Shown one piece after another: positions 45,720-59,857 of a stretch of 64,000 nt of DNA. Numbering within the stretch: position 1 is the stretch's first letter; each line of letters begins with the position of its first letter. The stretch comes from an uncultured Ilyobacter sp. (lineage in GTDB: Bacteria; Fusobacteriota; Fusobacteriia; Fusobacteriales; Fusobacteriaceae), in assembly GCF_963668515.1 (NCBI RefSeq), contig NZ_OY764864.1:124001-188000 (forward strand), read 5' to 3'. The notes beneath the pieces were generated by a model. It worked only from the letters and a program-made list of their open reading frames with translations, made no database searches and had not been told where the DNA came from. The position numbers and the translations under genes were made by a program.

Positions 45720-46274
45720 ATGAGTTTTAAAAATATTATCGATGAGAGAGAAAAAGGAAAGATAAGATTTGCCAAGTCTCAGGTTGAAAAAGCCTATTAT
45801 TTGGGTGAGTTTAAGGAAAATATCATAGCGGCACTTCATAAGGATCAGCTTGAAGAAGACAGTGTGTATATGGAGATTCTAGAGGCCATGAAAGAGAAGG
45901 ATGCTGTTCTTATGAAGATGAGAAGGGATGTCTCCTTAAAAAAGCTCAAACCCTATATTGATGAAGCTGAAAAACTGGGAATAAAATACCAGCTTGTAGA
46001 CGGGATCTCATACAGAGGAGATGTTGCTCTTGTAGTGGTTTCAGAGGAGGCTATGGAAAATTCTGATGAAGATCTGGTAATAAGAGATATGGATCAGGAC
46101 TTTATCGACGCAGGCCTTGGAGAAGAGTTCAGCAAAGCCAGAGGGAAAAAAATATGTAAAAATTGTTTTAAGGAATTAGAAGAAAAACTTCCTGATTACA
46201 GGGGAAGTTTTAAAAAAATGAATATTTTCGACAAACTGATAGGGCATAAATGTCCTGTGTGTGGAAAAAAATAG
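45720..46274 (+). CDS. YueI-like (DUF1694) protein with C-terminal zinc ribbon
   Basis: The protein has about 184 residues. The first 130 match the YueI/DUF1694 type ([54 protein letters not shown]). The tail adds two CxxC pairs (KICKNCFKE and HKCPVCGKK), a zinc ribbon I would not expect in the Firmicute YueI proteins. Function is unknown. I chose ATG 45720 because CAGGTGA lies 7 bases upstream. murA begins 9 bp after its stop codon, so the two are co-transcribed. Confidence 0.65.
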   Translation: MSFKNIIDEREKGKIRFAKSQVEKAYYLGEFKENIIAALHKDQLEEDSVYMEILEAMKEKDAVLMKMRRDVSLKKLKPYIDEAEKLGIKYQLVDGISYRGDVALVVVSEEAMENSDEDLVIRDMDQDFIDAGLGEEFSKARGKKICKNCFKELEEKLPDYRGSFKKMNIFDKLIGHKCPVCGKK

Positions 46275-46282
46275 GAGGCATA

Positions 46283-47551
46283 ATGGTAGAAGCATTCAGA
46301 ATAAACGGCGGCAAAGAATTGAGCGGTGTTCTAGAAGTAAGCGGGGCGAAAAATGCAGCCCTGCCGATACTGATAGGAACCCTTATAGAAAAGGGAACTT
46401 ATATCATAAATAATGTTCCTGACCTGAGAGATATAAAGACACTTGTAAAATTAATTGAAAGCCTGGGGATACAGTCAGAAAGACTGGGCAAAAATTCCTA
46501 TAAATTTGTAAACAACGGACTTACAAACCTCACGGCTTCTTATGATCTTGTGAAAAAAATGAGAGCTTCATTTTTGGTTATGGGGCCTATGCTGGCACAT
46601 GAGAAAAAGGCTACAGTCTCCCTCCCAGGTGGCTGTGCCATAGGTGCTAGACCTGTGGATCTTCACCTGAAGGGATTTGAAGCCATGGGAGTAAATATAA
46701 AGATAGAACATGGATATGTAGATGCTGTGGTGGATGAGCTGACTGGATCCAATGTTATATTTGATTTTCCAAGTGTTGGAGCCACGGAAAATATCATAAT
46801 GGCGGCGGTAAAAGCAAAGGGGACAACAGTTCTTGAAAATGCAGCCAGAGAGCCCGAAGTAGACGATCTTTGTAACTTTCTGATAGCTATGGGTGCAAAA
46901 ATAGAGGGAGTAGGAACTGGAAGGCTTGTTATAGAGGGAGTGGAAAAACTGGTTCCTTGTGAGTATACAGTAATGCCAGACAGAATAGAGGCGGGAACCT
47001 ATATAGTGGCGTCTCTTATGTTTGACAGTAAGATCCAGGTAAAGGGAGTTGAGAGAGTCCATATTGAGAGCTTTATGATGAAGCTTGAGGAGATGGGTGC
47101 TGTCTTTGAAACAGAGGGAGATCTTTTGAAGGTAACTTCGAAATTTGAAGATTTGAAACCTGCAAAGGTAACGACTATGCCGCATCCAGGTTTTGCTACA
47201 GACCTTCAGTCACAGATGATGACTCTCATGAGTCTTATAGAGGGCAACAGTGAGATAAAGGAAACTATTTTTGAAAACAGATTTATGCATGTGCCGGAGC
47301 TTAACAGAATGGGAGCCGATATTCACGTAGACGGTCATGTTTCTTTGATAAAGGGAGTGGAGAAGTTTTCATCTGCAGAAGTTATGGCGAGTGACCTGAG
47401 AGCGGGAGCATCCCTTGTTTTAGCTGCCTTAAAGGCAGACGGCAAAAGTATTGTAAACAGAATCTACCATGTGGACAGAGGTTATGAAAGGCTAGAGGAA
47501 AAACTGAAAAAAATAGGTGCAGATATAGAAAGAATAAAGGCTGAAGCTTAA
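46283..47551 (+). CDS. murA: UDP-N-acetylglucosamine 1-carboxyvinyltransferase MurA
   Basis: The 422-residue EPSP-synthase-fold protein starts the peptidoglycan precursor pathway by adding enolpyruvate to UDP-GlcNAc in the cytoplasm. The active-site loop [15 protein letters not shown] has the catalytic Cys (C118), so it should be fosfomycin-sensitive. [10 protein letters not shown] near the N-terminus holds the conserved Lys-Asn. ATG 46283 follows ATAGGAGG; an in-frame ATG at 46250 lies inside the previous gene. Confidence 0.95.
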   Translation: MVEAFRINGGKELSGVLEVSGAKNAALPILIGTLIEKGTYIINNVPDLRDIKTLVKLIESLGIQSERLGKNSYKFVNNGLTNLTASYDLVKKMRASFLVMGPMLAHEKKATVSLPGGCAIGARPVDLHLKGFEAMGVNIKIEHGYVDAVVDELTGSNVIFDFPSVGATENIIMAAVKAKGTTVLENAAREPEVDDLCNFLIAMGAKIEGVGTGRLVIEGVEKLVPCEYTVMPDRIEAGTYIVASLMFDSKIQVKGVERVHIESFMMKLEEMGAVFETEGDLLKVTSKFEDLKPAKVTTMPHPGFATDLQSQMMTLMSLIEGNSEIKETIFENRFMHVPELNRMGADIHVDGHVSLIKGVEKFSSAEVMASDLRAGASLVLAALKADGKSIVNRIYHVDRGYERLEEKLKKIGADIERIKAEA

Positions 47552-47631
47552 GTGTGATATTTTAAACAAACTAAATATAAATTTGACTTTTTTAGGACAA
47601 TGGTGAATATTTTAATATAAAGGAGTGTTTG

Positions 47632-48342
47632 ATGGAAAAAATTATAGGATTAAATCCTGTAACAGAGGCGTTGCAGAATCCAGAGACCAATATTGAGAAG
47701 ATAGAGATCTTTAAGGGGCTCAAAGATGACAAGATAGGCAGGATAAAATCTCTTGCATCAAAAAGAAATATAAAAATACATTTCACAGATAAAAGAGCTG
47801 AAAATTCTCAGGGTATAGTGGCTTTTATAAGTCAGTATGATTATTATGTGGACCTAGGGGCTTTTCTTGAGAAGGTGGCAAAAGATGAAAAATCAATAGT
47901 GCTGGTATTAGACGGTGTTCAGGATCCAAGAAATTTTGGTGCCATTGTAAGAAGTGCTGAGATTTTTGGTGTAAAAGGTATAATAATCCCAGAGAGAAAC
48001 TCTGTAAAAATAAATGAAACGGTTGTAAAGACTTCCACAGGAGCAATAGAGCATGTGGATATAATAAAAGTCACCAATATATCTGAGGCTATTCAAAAGC
48101 TTAAAAAGCTGGACTACTGGGTATATGGAGCCGAAGGCAGCGGTGAAAAATGCTATTATGAAGAAAAATATCCAAACAGGACTGCTCTCGTGATGGGGGG
48201 AGAGGGCTCTGGAATAAGAAAAAAAGTAAAGGAAAACTGTGATATTTTAGTAAATATTCCTATGTACGGAAAAATAAATTCACTGAATGTTTCTGTAGCA
48301 GGGGGGATACTTCTTTCTGAAATTGCAAAGAAGATATACTAA
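47632..48342 (+). CDS. rlmB: 23S rRNA (guanosine-2'-O-) methyltransferase RlmB (TrmH family)
   Basis: The 236-residue SPOUT enzyme has a small N-terminal substrate-binding domain (IIGLNPVTEAL) and the three SPOUT motifs: DGVQDPRNFGAIVRSAE, MGGEGSGIRKKVKE and IPMYGKINSLNVSVAGG. It methylates a guanosine ribose in 23S rRNA, or possibly a tRNA. AAGGAGTG lies 5 bases before ATG 47632. Confidence 0.88.
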   Translation: MEKIIGLNPVTEALQNPETNIEKIEIFKGLKDDKIGRIKSLASKRNIKIHFTDKRAENSQGIVAFISQYDYYVDLGAFLEKVAKDEKSIVLVLDGVQDPRNFGAIVRSAEIFGVKGIIIPERNSVKINETVVKTSTGAIEHVDIIKVTNISEAIQKLKKLDYWVYGAEGSGEKCYYEEKYPNRTALVMGGEGSGIRKKVKENCDILVNIPMYGKINSLNVSVAGGILLSEIAKKIY

Positions 48343-48397
48343 AATTTTAGAATTACTGTGTTCTCTTGGTTAGGGTATAGGGGTTAAGGGGGGGGCT

Positions 48398-49009
48398 ATG
48401 GCGGTTGAAATGATTACTGATGAAATTTTGACAGAAGCTCAAAATGGTGATCAAGAAGCGGTTAGAAAGGTTTTTGATTATTACAAAAATTTTGTTTTTT
48501 TAAAGGCTAAGAACTACTTTTTAATTGGAGCGGATCGGGATGATCTGGTCCAAGAGGGGATGATCGGTCTTTTGAAAGCGATAAGAGCCTACGATATAGA
48601 AAAGGCGGCTTCTTTCAAAACTTTTGCAACGATCTGTATAAAAAGGCAGCTTATCACTGCGATAAAATCTGCCAATTCCCAAAAGAATTTTGCACTTAAT
48701 TCTTCGGTTGGAATATACAATGACTCTAATGAGGATAGGGAAGTTCCTTATGCTCGCGGCCTAGAATCTTATATTACATACAACCCTGAAGAGATGTACC
48801 TTACTAAAGAGCAGATAACTGGATTAAAAGAGCACCTGCAGAGCACCTTGAGTGAATTTGAAAATGAAGTTTTTCAATATATGCTTTTAGGGCATACTTA
48901 TAAGGAGATATCTAGGAAGCTCGGGAAAAAAGTGAAGTCTGTAGATAATGCGATACAGAGGATAAAAAGAAAAAGTGAAGCCTGGTTGGAAACATATAGA
49001 AAGGCTTAA
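48398..49009 (+). CDS. RNA polymerase sigma factor, SigH-like
   Basis: The 203-residue sigma-70 family protein has region 2 (NFVFLKAKNYFLIGADRDDLVQEG, then MIGLLKAIRAYD and FKTFATICIKRQLITAIKSAN) and region 4 (LGHTYKEISRKLGKKVKSVDNAIQRIKRK). The region 2 sequence is that of SigH, the Firmicute transition-state sigma factor, not of RpoD. Its regulon is unknown; competence or stationary-phase genes are the family precedent. A terminator follows at 49013-49046, so it is a short transcript. Confidence 0.85.
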   Translation: MAVEMITDEILTEAQNGDQEAVRKVFDYYKNFVFLKAKNYFLIGADRDDLVQEGMIGLLKAIRAYDIEKAASFKTFATICIKRQLITAIKSANSQKNFALNSSVGIYNDSNEDREVPYARGLESYITYNPEEMYLTKEQITGLKEHLQSTLSEFENEVFQYMLLGHTYKEISRKLGKKVKSVDNAIQRIKRKSEAWLETYRKA

Positions 49010-49012
49010 AAA

Positions 49013-49046
49013 CAAAGGGCTCCCTTTTAGGAAGGAGTCCTTTTTA
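49013..49046 (+). terminator. Rho-independent terminator after the sigma factor gene
   Basis: The stem AAGGGCTCC/GGAGTCCTT (one G-U) is followed by TTTTT at 49041-49045. Confidence 0.8.
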
Positions 49047-49115
49047 TCTTGAGGATTTTTTTTATTTATGGTATATTTATATGAAAAATGATTTCATAAA
49101 AAGGGAGTGAAACCT

Positions 49116-51725
49116 GTGAGGGAATACGATTTTAGGAGTATAGAATCAAAATGGCAGGAGAAATGGAAACAGGACAATATCTTTAAAACAGAAAATAAAG
49201 CAGAAGGGAAAGAAAATTACTATGTTCTTGAAATGCTTCCCTATCCATCTGGAAAGCTCCACATGGGACATGTTAGAAACTATACAATAGGGGATGTAAT
49301 AGCAAGATATAAAAAAATGAAGGGATACAATGTGCTTCATCCTATGGGATGGGATTCATTTGGACTTCCAGCTGAAAATGCAGCTATACAAAATGGAGCA
49401 CATCCTGCAGTATGGACAAAATCAAATATTGAAAACATGACAACACAACTTAAGAGTCTAGGATTTTCCTATGACTGGGATAGGGAGATAGCTTCTTATA
49501 GAGATGATTATTATAGATGGAATCAATGGATTTTTAAAAGAATGTATGAGAAAGGTCTTGTGTACAAGAAAAAATCTTCTGTAAACTGGTGCCCAGACTG
49601 CCAAACTGTTCTTGCCAACGAACAAGTAGAGGATGGAAAGTGCTGGAGACATTCTAAAACTGATGTTATTCAAAAAGAGCTTGAGCAGTGGTATTTTAAA
49701 ATAACAAACTATGCTGACGAACTTTTAGATGGGCATAAAGAACTAAAAGGTGGCTGGCCTGAAAAAGTAATTACAATGCAGAAAAACTGGATTGGAAAAT
49801 CTTATGGAACAGAGGTTAATTTTAAGGTTGTGGAAAACGGGGAGGATCTTTCTGTTTTTACAACTAGAGTTGATACACTATGTGGGGTTACCTATTGTGT
49901 TATAGCACCGGAGCATCCTATGGTAGATGAGATTGTAAAGTCTAATCCGTCAATAAAAGAGGCGGTAGCCGCTATGACAACTGAAGATGTTATAAACAGA
50001 ACCGCAGAAGGAAAAGAAAAAAATGGAGTATTCACTGGGTGGCATGTTATAAATCCTGCAAACAATGAGAAGGTGCAACTTTGGATCGGGGACTATGTAC
50101 TTATGGGATATGGTACTGGAGCTGTAATGGCTGTTCCTTGTCATGATGAAAGAGATCTTATGTTTGCCAAAAAATATGACCTTCCTCTGAGAGTAGTAAT
50201 AAATCCGGTGGATAAAAAGACAAAAGAAGAGATAATAATAAAAGAGGGTGAGATGACCGAAGCCTTTACAGACTACGGAATCATAACAAATTCTGGAGAT
50301 TTCAATGGACTTTCCTCTAAAGAAGCCCTTGTGAAAATTGCTGAATATCTAGAAGAGAAAAACTGTGGAAAAAGAACGATAAACTATAGATTGAAGGACT
50401 GGGGAGTATCTAGACAGAGATACTGGGGAACTCCTATTCCGGCACTTTACTGTGAAAAGTGCGGAACCGTAATGGAAAAAGATGAAAATCTTCCAGTAAA
50501 ACTTCCGGGAGATGTAATATTCACCGGCAACGGAAATCCTATAGAGACCTCTGAAGAGTTTAAAAATGCAGTTTGCCCTGAGTGCGGAGGAAAGGCTAAA
50601 AGAGAAACAGATACCATGGATACCTTTGTAGATTCATCTTGGTATTTTCTTAGATACTGTGATCCCCAAAATACAGAACTTCCTTTTGATAAGGACATAG
50701 CTGATGGATGGTTCCCGGTAGATCAGTATATTGGAGGAGTAGAACATGCCGTTATGCATCTTCTTTATGCTAGATTTTTCCATAAGGTTTTAAGAGATTT
50801 GGGACTTTTGTCTACAAATGAGCCTTTTAAAAGACTTCTTACTCAAGGGATGGTTCTCGGGCCGTCATACTTCTCAACCAAAGAGAACAGGTATCTTTAT
50901 GCTGGAGAGGTAGAGGCTTCTGGCGATAAAGTTGTGGCTAAAGCAACGGGGGAAGAGCTTATTGTAAAAGTGGAAAAGATGTCTAAATCAAAAAATAACG
51001 GAGTGGACCCTGAAAATATAGTTGCCACCTACGGAGCAGATACGGCTAGGCTGTTTACCATGTTTGCGTCTCCTCCTGAAAAAGAGCTTGAGTGGAATGA
51101 AAACGGATTGGCTGGATCTTATAGATTCCTAAACAGAGTTTGGAGAATGGTGAGTGAAAGCAAAGCTTTCTTTGAGGCCGGATCTATAAATATTGAAAAG
51201 TTAAACAAGGCTGACAAAGCGATATTGAGAAAATTACACCAGACTATAAAAAAAGTGACAGAATCCATAGAAAATGACTATCATTTTAATACCTCAATAG
51301 CCTCAAATATGGAGCTCATCAATGAGCTTCAGGATTACAAAGTCAATGTCTTAGAAAAGGGAGGTGTTACCTCAGAGTCTAAGAAACTATTTACAGAAGC
51401 TGTTAATAAAATGGTTGTTATGCTTTCACCTTTTGTTCCTCATATATGCGATGAACTTTGGTCAGAGCTAGGAAACGAAGGGGTTCTTTTTAAGGAGAGC
51501 TGGCCTGAACATGTGGAAGAGCTTACTGTTTCAGACGAGGTTTCCATAGCGGTGCAGGTCAATGGTAAAGTAAGGGGAGCTCTCCAGGTAGGAAGAGGGA
51601 CTGCTAAGGATGAACTGGAAAAAATGGCTCTTGAAATGGAAAATGTAAAAAAACACGTCACAGGTAAAAATATAATTAAAATGATTATTATACCGGAAAA
51701 GATAGTAAATATTGTTGTAAAATAA
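49116..51725 (+). CDS. leuS: Leucyl-tRNA synthetase LeuRS
   Basis: The 869-residue class I synthetase has the HIGH-type motif SGKLHMGHVRNYT, the KMSKS motif (VEKMSKSKNNGVD), a zinc-ribbon part (YCEKCGTVMEKDENLPVKLP and CPECGGKAKRETDTM) and the CP1 editing domain in between (TTRVDTLCGVTYCVIAPEHP). I chose GTG 49116 eight bases after AAGGGAG; GTG 49107 overlaps that site. It charges tRNA-Leu in the cytoplasm and has full length. Confidence 0.97.
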   Translation: MREYDFRSIESKWQEKWKQDNIFKTENKAEGKENYYVLEMLPYPSGKLHMGHVRNYTIGDVIARYKKMKGYNVLHPMGWDSFGLPAENAAIQNGAHPAVWTKSNIENMTTQLKSLGFSYDWDREIASYRDDYYRWNQWIFKRMYEKGLVYKKKSSVNWCPDCQTVLANEQVEDGKCWRHSKTDVIQKELEQWYFKITNYADELLDGHKELKGGWPEKVITMQKNWIGKSYGTEVNFKVVENGEDLSVFTTRVDTLCGVTYCVIAPEHPMVDEIVKSNPSIKEAVAAMTTEDVINRTAEGKEKNGVFTGWHVINPANNEKVQLWIGDYVLMGYGTGAVMAVPCHDERDLMFAKKYDLPLRVVINPVDKKTKEEIIIKEGEMTEAFTDYGIITNSGDFNGLSSKEALVKIAEYLEEKNCGKRTINYRLKDWGVSRQRYWGTPIPALYCEKCGTVMEKDENLPVKLPGDVIFTGNGNPIETSEEFKNAVCPECGGKAKRETDTMDTFVDSSWYFLRYCDPQNTELPFDKDIADGWFPVDQYIGGVEHAVMHLLYARFFHKVLRDLGLLSTNEPFKRLLTQGMVLGPSYFSTKENRYLYAGEVEASGDKVVAKATGEELIVKVEKMSKSKNNGVDPENIVATYGADTARLFTMFASPPEKELEWNENGLAGSYRFLNRVWRMVSESKAFFEAGSINIEKLNKADKAILRKLHQTIKKVTESIENDYHFNTSIASNMELINELQDYKVNVLEKGGVTSESKKLFTEAVNKMVVMLSPFVPHICDELWSELGNEGVLFKESWPEHVEELTVSDEVSIAVQVNGKVRGALQVGRGTAKDELEKMALEMENVKKHVTGKNIIKMIIIPEKIVNIVVK

Positions 51726-51772
51726 GGCTGTTTTTGAAGCTTAATTTTACGTTGCTAGAGGAGGAGGTTATT

Positions 51773-52903
51773 TTGGATAGAAAAAAACATATGAAAAAAA
51801 TTAAGAGGATTGTTGTTAAAGTAGGAACCTCGACTTTAACACATGAAAACGGACTTCTTAACATTTGGAGAATAGAAAAATTGGTAAGAACTCTTTCGGA
51901 TCTCGCCAACTTGGACTATGAAATAATCCTTGTTACATCTGGGGCTGTAGGAGCAGGGATGGGCGTCCTAAAATTGGATAAAAAGCCAAAAACTCTTGAT
52001 GAAAAACAGGCCGTAGCTGCAGTGGGACAGGTTTCTCTTATCCATCTTTACAGAAAGCTTTTTTCTGAGTATGGAAAAAATATAGCTCAGCTTCTTGTAA
52101 ATGGAGAAGATATCTCCAAAAGAAACAGGTATATTAATATAAGCAATACTTTTTCCGCTTTATTTGACAAAAAGGTAATACCTATAGTTAATGAAAATGA
52201 TGCGGTAGCCGTAGAAGAGATTAAGGTCGGTGATAATGACACCCTTTCAGCTTATGTTGCAAGTGTTGTGGATGCAGATCTTTTAATTCTACTTTCTGAT
52301 ATAGACGGGCTATACACATCAAATCCTAGAAAAGATAAAAACGCTAAATTTATAAGTGTGGTGGAAGAGATAGATGAAAGTATCTATTCCCTTGCTTCAG
52401 GTGCTGGCGGTTCCAAATTTGGTACGGGTGGGATGCATACAAAAATAAAAGCCGGCGAGATAGCTACTAAACTTGGAGTCGATATGATAATCGCTAACGG
52501 AGAATGTCCGGAAATAATCAGGGACATATTAAATGGAGAAGAAAAAGGAACCTTATTTCTAGGGGAAAAAGATATAACGGCAAAAAAACACTGGATATGG
52601 TATGGGGGGAAAATTGAAGGAACTATCTATATAGACAATGGGGCTGAAAAAGCACTTTATGATAAAAACAGTCTTTTGCCAGTAGGTGTTATAAGTGTAG
52701 ATGGTAGTTTCGCAGAGGGAGATATAATTGCCATAAAAAATTCTGAAAAAGAACTTGTAGCGAAAGGGATAGTCAACTACTCTTTTGCAGAGGTGGAACT
52801 TATAGCGGGAAAACAAAGTGATGAGATAGAGGATATTTTGGGATACAAGGGATACGACTCTGTGGTCCATATAAACAATCTTCATCTATTAAAGGAGGTA
52901 TAA
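51773..52903 (+). CDS. proB: Glutamate 5-kinase ProB
   Basis: The protein has 376 residues: an amino-acid kinase domain (RIVVKVGTSTLTHENG; ILVTSGAVGAGMGVL; KFGTGGMHTKIKAGEIA) and a C-terminal PUA domain (ALYDKNSLLPVGVISVDGSF). It starts proline synthesis by phosphorylating glutamate. The chosen start is TTG 51773 after GAGGAGG; ATG 51791 is an alternative. proA begins one base after its stop codon. Confidence 0.93.
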   Translation: MDRKKHMKKIKRIVVKVGTSTLTHENGLLNIWRIEKLVRTLSDLANLDYEIILVTSGAVGAGMGVLKLDKKPKTLDEKQAVAAVGQVSLIHLYRKLFSEYGKNIAQLLVNGEDISKRNRYINISNTFSALFDKKVIPIVNENDAVAVEEIKVGDNDTLSAYVASVVDADLLILLSDIDGLYTSNPRKDKNAKFISVVEEIDESIYSLASGAGGSKFGTGGMHTKIKAGEIATKLGVDMIIANGECPEIIRDILNGEEKGTLFLGEKDITAKKHWIWYGGKIEGTIYIDNGAEKALYDKNSLLPVGVISVDGSFAEGDIIAIKNSEKELVAKGIVNYSFAEVELIAGKQSDEIEDILGYKGYDSVVHINNLHLLKEV

Positions 52904-52904
52904 G

Positions 52905-54152
52905 ATGGATAATTATATATTAGAGATAGGTAAAAAATCCAAGGAAGCATCTAAAATACTTGCAAGTATTGATACTAGGACTAAAAATAGGGCTCTGATG
53001 TCTGTGGTTGATGCACTTCTTGAAAATGTAGAGCTTATTAAAGAAGAAAATAAGAAAGATCTAAAAGCCGCCAGAGAAAAAGGTATTTCAGAATCCTTTA
53101 TAGACAGGCTTACCCTTACAGATGACAGGATAAAGAGCATGGCTAACGGAGTTTGGGAGATTGCAAGTTTCAGTGATCCAGTTGGAGAGATAGTCAAAGG
53201 CTTTCCACATGAGAACGGCATGAAAATATCAGAAGTTAGGGTTCCCCTGGGAGTTTTGGCGATGATATATGAATCTAGGCCTAATGTAACAGTGGATGCC
53301 GCAGCACTTGCTCTTAAATCTGGAAATGCAATTATTCTGAGAGGGGGCAGTGATGCATCTCACAGCAACGGAATCTTGGAAAAAATATTTGTTGATGCTA
53401 TAACAAGAGAGGGGGTCCCAGAGGGCGCGGTGCAGCTAATAAAAAATCCTGACAGGGCTCTTGTGAATGAACTTGTCAGACTAAATGATTATGTAGACGT
53501 TGCTATACCCCGTGGTGGAGCAGGACTCAAAAAGGCGATAATTGCAAATGCCACAGTTCCTGTAATTGAAACTGGATCAGGTATATGCCACCTCTATATA
53601 GATTCTAGAGCGGCAATAGACAAATCTTTAAACATAGCCATAAATGCAAAAACTCAGAGACCAGGTGTCTGTAATGCAATAGAAACTCTGCTTATTCATA
53701 AAGAATCCCTGGGAAGGATTCTTCCTTTCTTAGCGGAAGCTCTTGTGGCAAAGGGTGTGGAAATAAGAGCTGATGAAGAGGCTCTTCAATTTATACCTGG
53801 GGCAAAAGAGGCTGTGGAAGAGGACTGGAGTACAGAGTACCTAGGCCTTGTAATATCGATAAAAACTGTGGGTGGTATAGAGGAAGCTATAAAGCACATA
53901 GATAAGTATGGGACAAAGCACTCTGAGGCAATAGTGACAGAAAGCTATGAAATGGCCGAAAAATTTCTGAATGAAGTAGATGCAGCTGCTGTATACGTAA
54001 ATGCCTCTACCCGTTTTACCGACGGAGGAGAATTTGGATTTGGAGGCGAGATTGGGATAAGCACTCAGAAACTCCATGCTCGTGGACCTATGGGAGTCAG
54101 AGCACTTACAACCACTAAATACATGATTAGAGGAAACGGACAGATAAGATAA
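52905..54152 (+). CDS. proA: Gamma-glutamyl phosphate reductase ProA
   Basis: The 415-residue aldehyde dehydrogenase-fold protein reduces glutamyl phosphate to glutamate semialdehyde. Motifs are VPLGVLAMIYESRPNVTVDA, the catalytic Cys in QRPGVCNAIETLLIH, and TDGGEFGFGGEIGISTQKLHARGPMG. AAGGAGG lies at the end of proB, so the two are translationally linked. A terminator follows at 54213. Confidence 0.96.
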   Translation: MDNYILEIGKKSKEASKILASIDTRTKNRALMSVVDALLENVELIKEENKKDLKAAREKGISESFIDRLTLTDDRIKSMANGVWEIASFSDPVGEIVKGFPHENGMKISEVRVPLGVLAMIYESRPNVTVDAAALALKSGNAIILRGGSDASHSNGILEKIFVDAITREGVPEGAVQLIKNPDRALVNELVRLNDYVDVAIPRGGAGLKKAIIANATVPVIETGSGICHLYIDSRAAIDKSLNIAINAKTQRPGVCNAIETLLIHKESLGRILPFLAEALVAKGVEIRADEEALQFIPGAKEAVEEDWSTEYLGLVISIKTVGGIEEAIKHIDKYGTKHSEAIVTESYEMAEKFLNEVDAAAVYVNASTRFTDGGEFGFGGEIGISTQKLHARGPMGVRALTTTKYMIRGNGQIR

Positions 54153-54212
54153 AGTTTGAAACTGTTAGCATCACATTTTTAGGAAGAGTTTAATTTAGAT
54201 AGTACTACCCAA

Positions 54213-54246
54213 CAAGGCCTCCGAGTAAATTTAGCGGAGGCTTTGT
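54213..54246 (+). terminator. Terminator after proBA
   Basis: A 12-bp stem (ACAAGGCCTCCG with CGGAGGCTTTGT, one G-U) ends the proBA transcript. A second, weaker stem GGCTTTT/AAAAGCC (54291-54297, 54333-54339) follows with CTTTTAT. Together they insulate the rRNA promoter. No gene lies in 54153-54570. Confidence 0.7.
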
Positions 54247-54374
54247 AAGTATAATATCTGTCATAATCAATGAAAACAATTGATTTAGTTGGCTTTTATC
54301 ACTGGAAGAAGCTGTTGAGAAAGGATCACCGGAAAAGCCTTTTATAAAAAAATAGAAATAATTAAAAAAAATGT

Positions 54375-54403
54375 TTGACTGAAAAAAGGATATGTGATAA
54401 TAT
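54375..54403 (+). promoter_or_regulatory. rRNA operon promoter
   Basis: TTGACT (54375-54380) and TAATAT (54398-54403) with 17-bp spacing and an A-rich tract just upstream (a UP-element-like region). It lies about 170 bp before the 16S 5' end, as expected for rRNA leaders. Confidence 0.8.
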
Positions 54404-54443
54404 TAATCCTGTCGCAAGGGGCCAGTAAGGCTCGTCAGACAGA

Positions 54444-54475
54444 ACAAAAGGACATTAGCAATTAAATAGAGAAGG
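54444..54475 (+). other. Left arm of the 16S rRNA processing stem
   Basis: These 32 nt (starting ACAAAAGGACATTAG) pair with 56111-56142 with only a few mismatches near the middle, enclosing the whole 16S gene. This is the RNase III stem used to release pre-16S RNA. Confidence 0.75.
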
Positions 54476-54570
54476 AAGTCAAAATCGTCATCATAGATGA
54501 CAATGGTTCAAAACTATGTTTTGGACACAGTTAGGTGTTAATAATCTCGTAAGAGATTTAAATAAACTTT

Positions 54571-56095
<1,525 letters not shown>

Positions 56096-56342
56096 AAGGA
56101 GCACAGACAACCTTCTCTATTTATTTGGTATTGTCCTTTTGTCAAAGACGCGTAAGCAACTATTGACAAAAAGGCCAGGTGAACGCAAGTGAACGTGGTC
56201 ACCATTACCAGGATGGACATTGGAAACTATATAGTAGAGAAATCAACATTAAATTTTTTTTCTGACGAAATTTTCGAGAATGAATTTATTTCATTTGAAG
56301 TAAAATTTGTCAAGAAAGAGAGTTAGCTGATGAACAATTTAG
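56096..56342 (+). other. 16S-23S internal spacer without tRNA genes
   Basis: The 247-bp spacer contains the right arm of the 16S stem (56111-56142) and the left arm of the 23S stem (AAACTATATAGTAGA at 56224-56238, pairing perfectly with 59276-59290). No tRNA-Ile or tRNA-Ala cloverleaf can be found in it. Confidence 0.8.
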
Positions 56343-59272
<2,930 letters not shown>

Positions 59273-59378
59273 AAATCTACTATATAGTTTTGAATGCCCA
59301 TGGCAGACAATAAAATATGATATCTTATGTTAATTTGAGTGTGGATTATTTCATGCGCAGAATTGATAGTTAGATAAC

Positions 59379-59498
59379 AGCTTGGTGAGAATAGCTGTAG
59401 GGGTACACCTGGTCACATTCCGAACCCAGAAGTTAAGCCTGCATACGCTGAAAGTACTTGAGGGGCAGCCCTCCGGGAGGATAGGTACTTGCCAAGCT
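59379..59498 (+). rRNA. rrf: 5S ribosomal RNA, copy 1
   Basis: The 120-nt gene has closing stem AGCTTGG/CCAAGCT and the core CATTCCGAACCCAGAAGTTA. It sits about 106 bp after 23S and is followed by tRNA-Asn. It differs by one base from copy 2 (G versus A in AAGCCTGCATAC). Confidence 0.95.
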
Positions 59499-59509
59499 TT
59501 TATATATGT

Positions 59510-59585
59510 GCTTCCATAGCTCAGTTGGTAGAGCGCGCGACTGTTAATCGCGTTGTCGCTGGTTCGAGTCCAGCTGGAAGCGCCA
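59510..59585 (+). tRNA. tRNA-Asn (anticodon GTT)
   Basis: The 76-nt cloverleaf has acceptor stem GCTTCCA/TGGAAGC, anticodon loop CTGTTAA, T-loop GGTTCGAGTCC, and an encoded CCA end. It lies between two 5S genes in the rRNA transcript. Confidence 0.96.
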
Positions 59586-59612
59586 TTACAAAATAATAAA
59601 ATTTTTATATAC

Positions 59613-59732
59613 AGCTTGGTGAGAATAGCTGTAGGGGTACACCTGGTCACATTCCGAACCCAGAAGTTAAGCCTACATACGCTGAAAGTACTTGAGGGGC
59701 AGCCCTCCGGGAGGATAGGTACTTGCCAAGCT
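59613..59732 (+). rRNA. rrf: 5S ribosomal RNA, copy 2
   Basis: This copy is identical to copy 1 except for one base. Its closing stem AGCTTGG/CCAAGCT is followed by TTTTTTATT, so the 5S end also acts as the operon terminator. Confidence 0.95.
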
Positions 59733-59797
59733 TTTTTATTTGTTAAAGTTTAATAATAGCTAATTGAAAAAAACTTCAAATAAAAGAATAAAAAAGG

Positions 59798-59826
59798 TTG
59801 ACACTTTTCCGAAACTATGTTATTAT
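59798..59826 (+). promoter_or_regulatory. Promoter of the rpmG-secE-nusG-ribosomal protein cluster
   Basis: Consensus TTGACA (59798-59803) and TATTAT (59821-59826) are exactly 17 bp apart, about 66 bp after the second 5S gene. Confidence 0.8.
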
Positions 59827-59857
59827 TAATCTCGTCTTGGAAAGCAAAAGTGAAGCT

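Noticed and set aside
56096..56342. tRNA-Ile/tRNA-Ala in the 16S-23S spacer
   Set aside because: No cloverleaf, no GGTTCGA-type T-loop and no CCA end could be found in the spacer.
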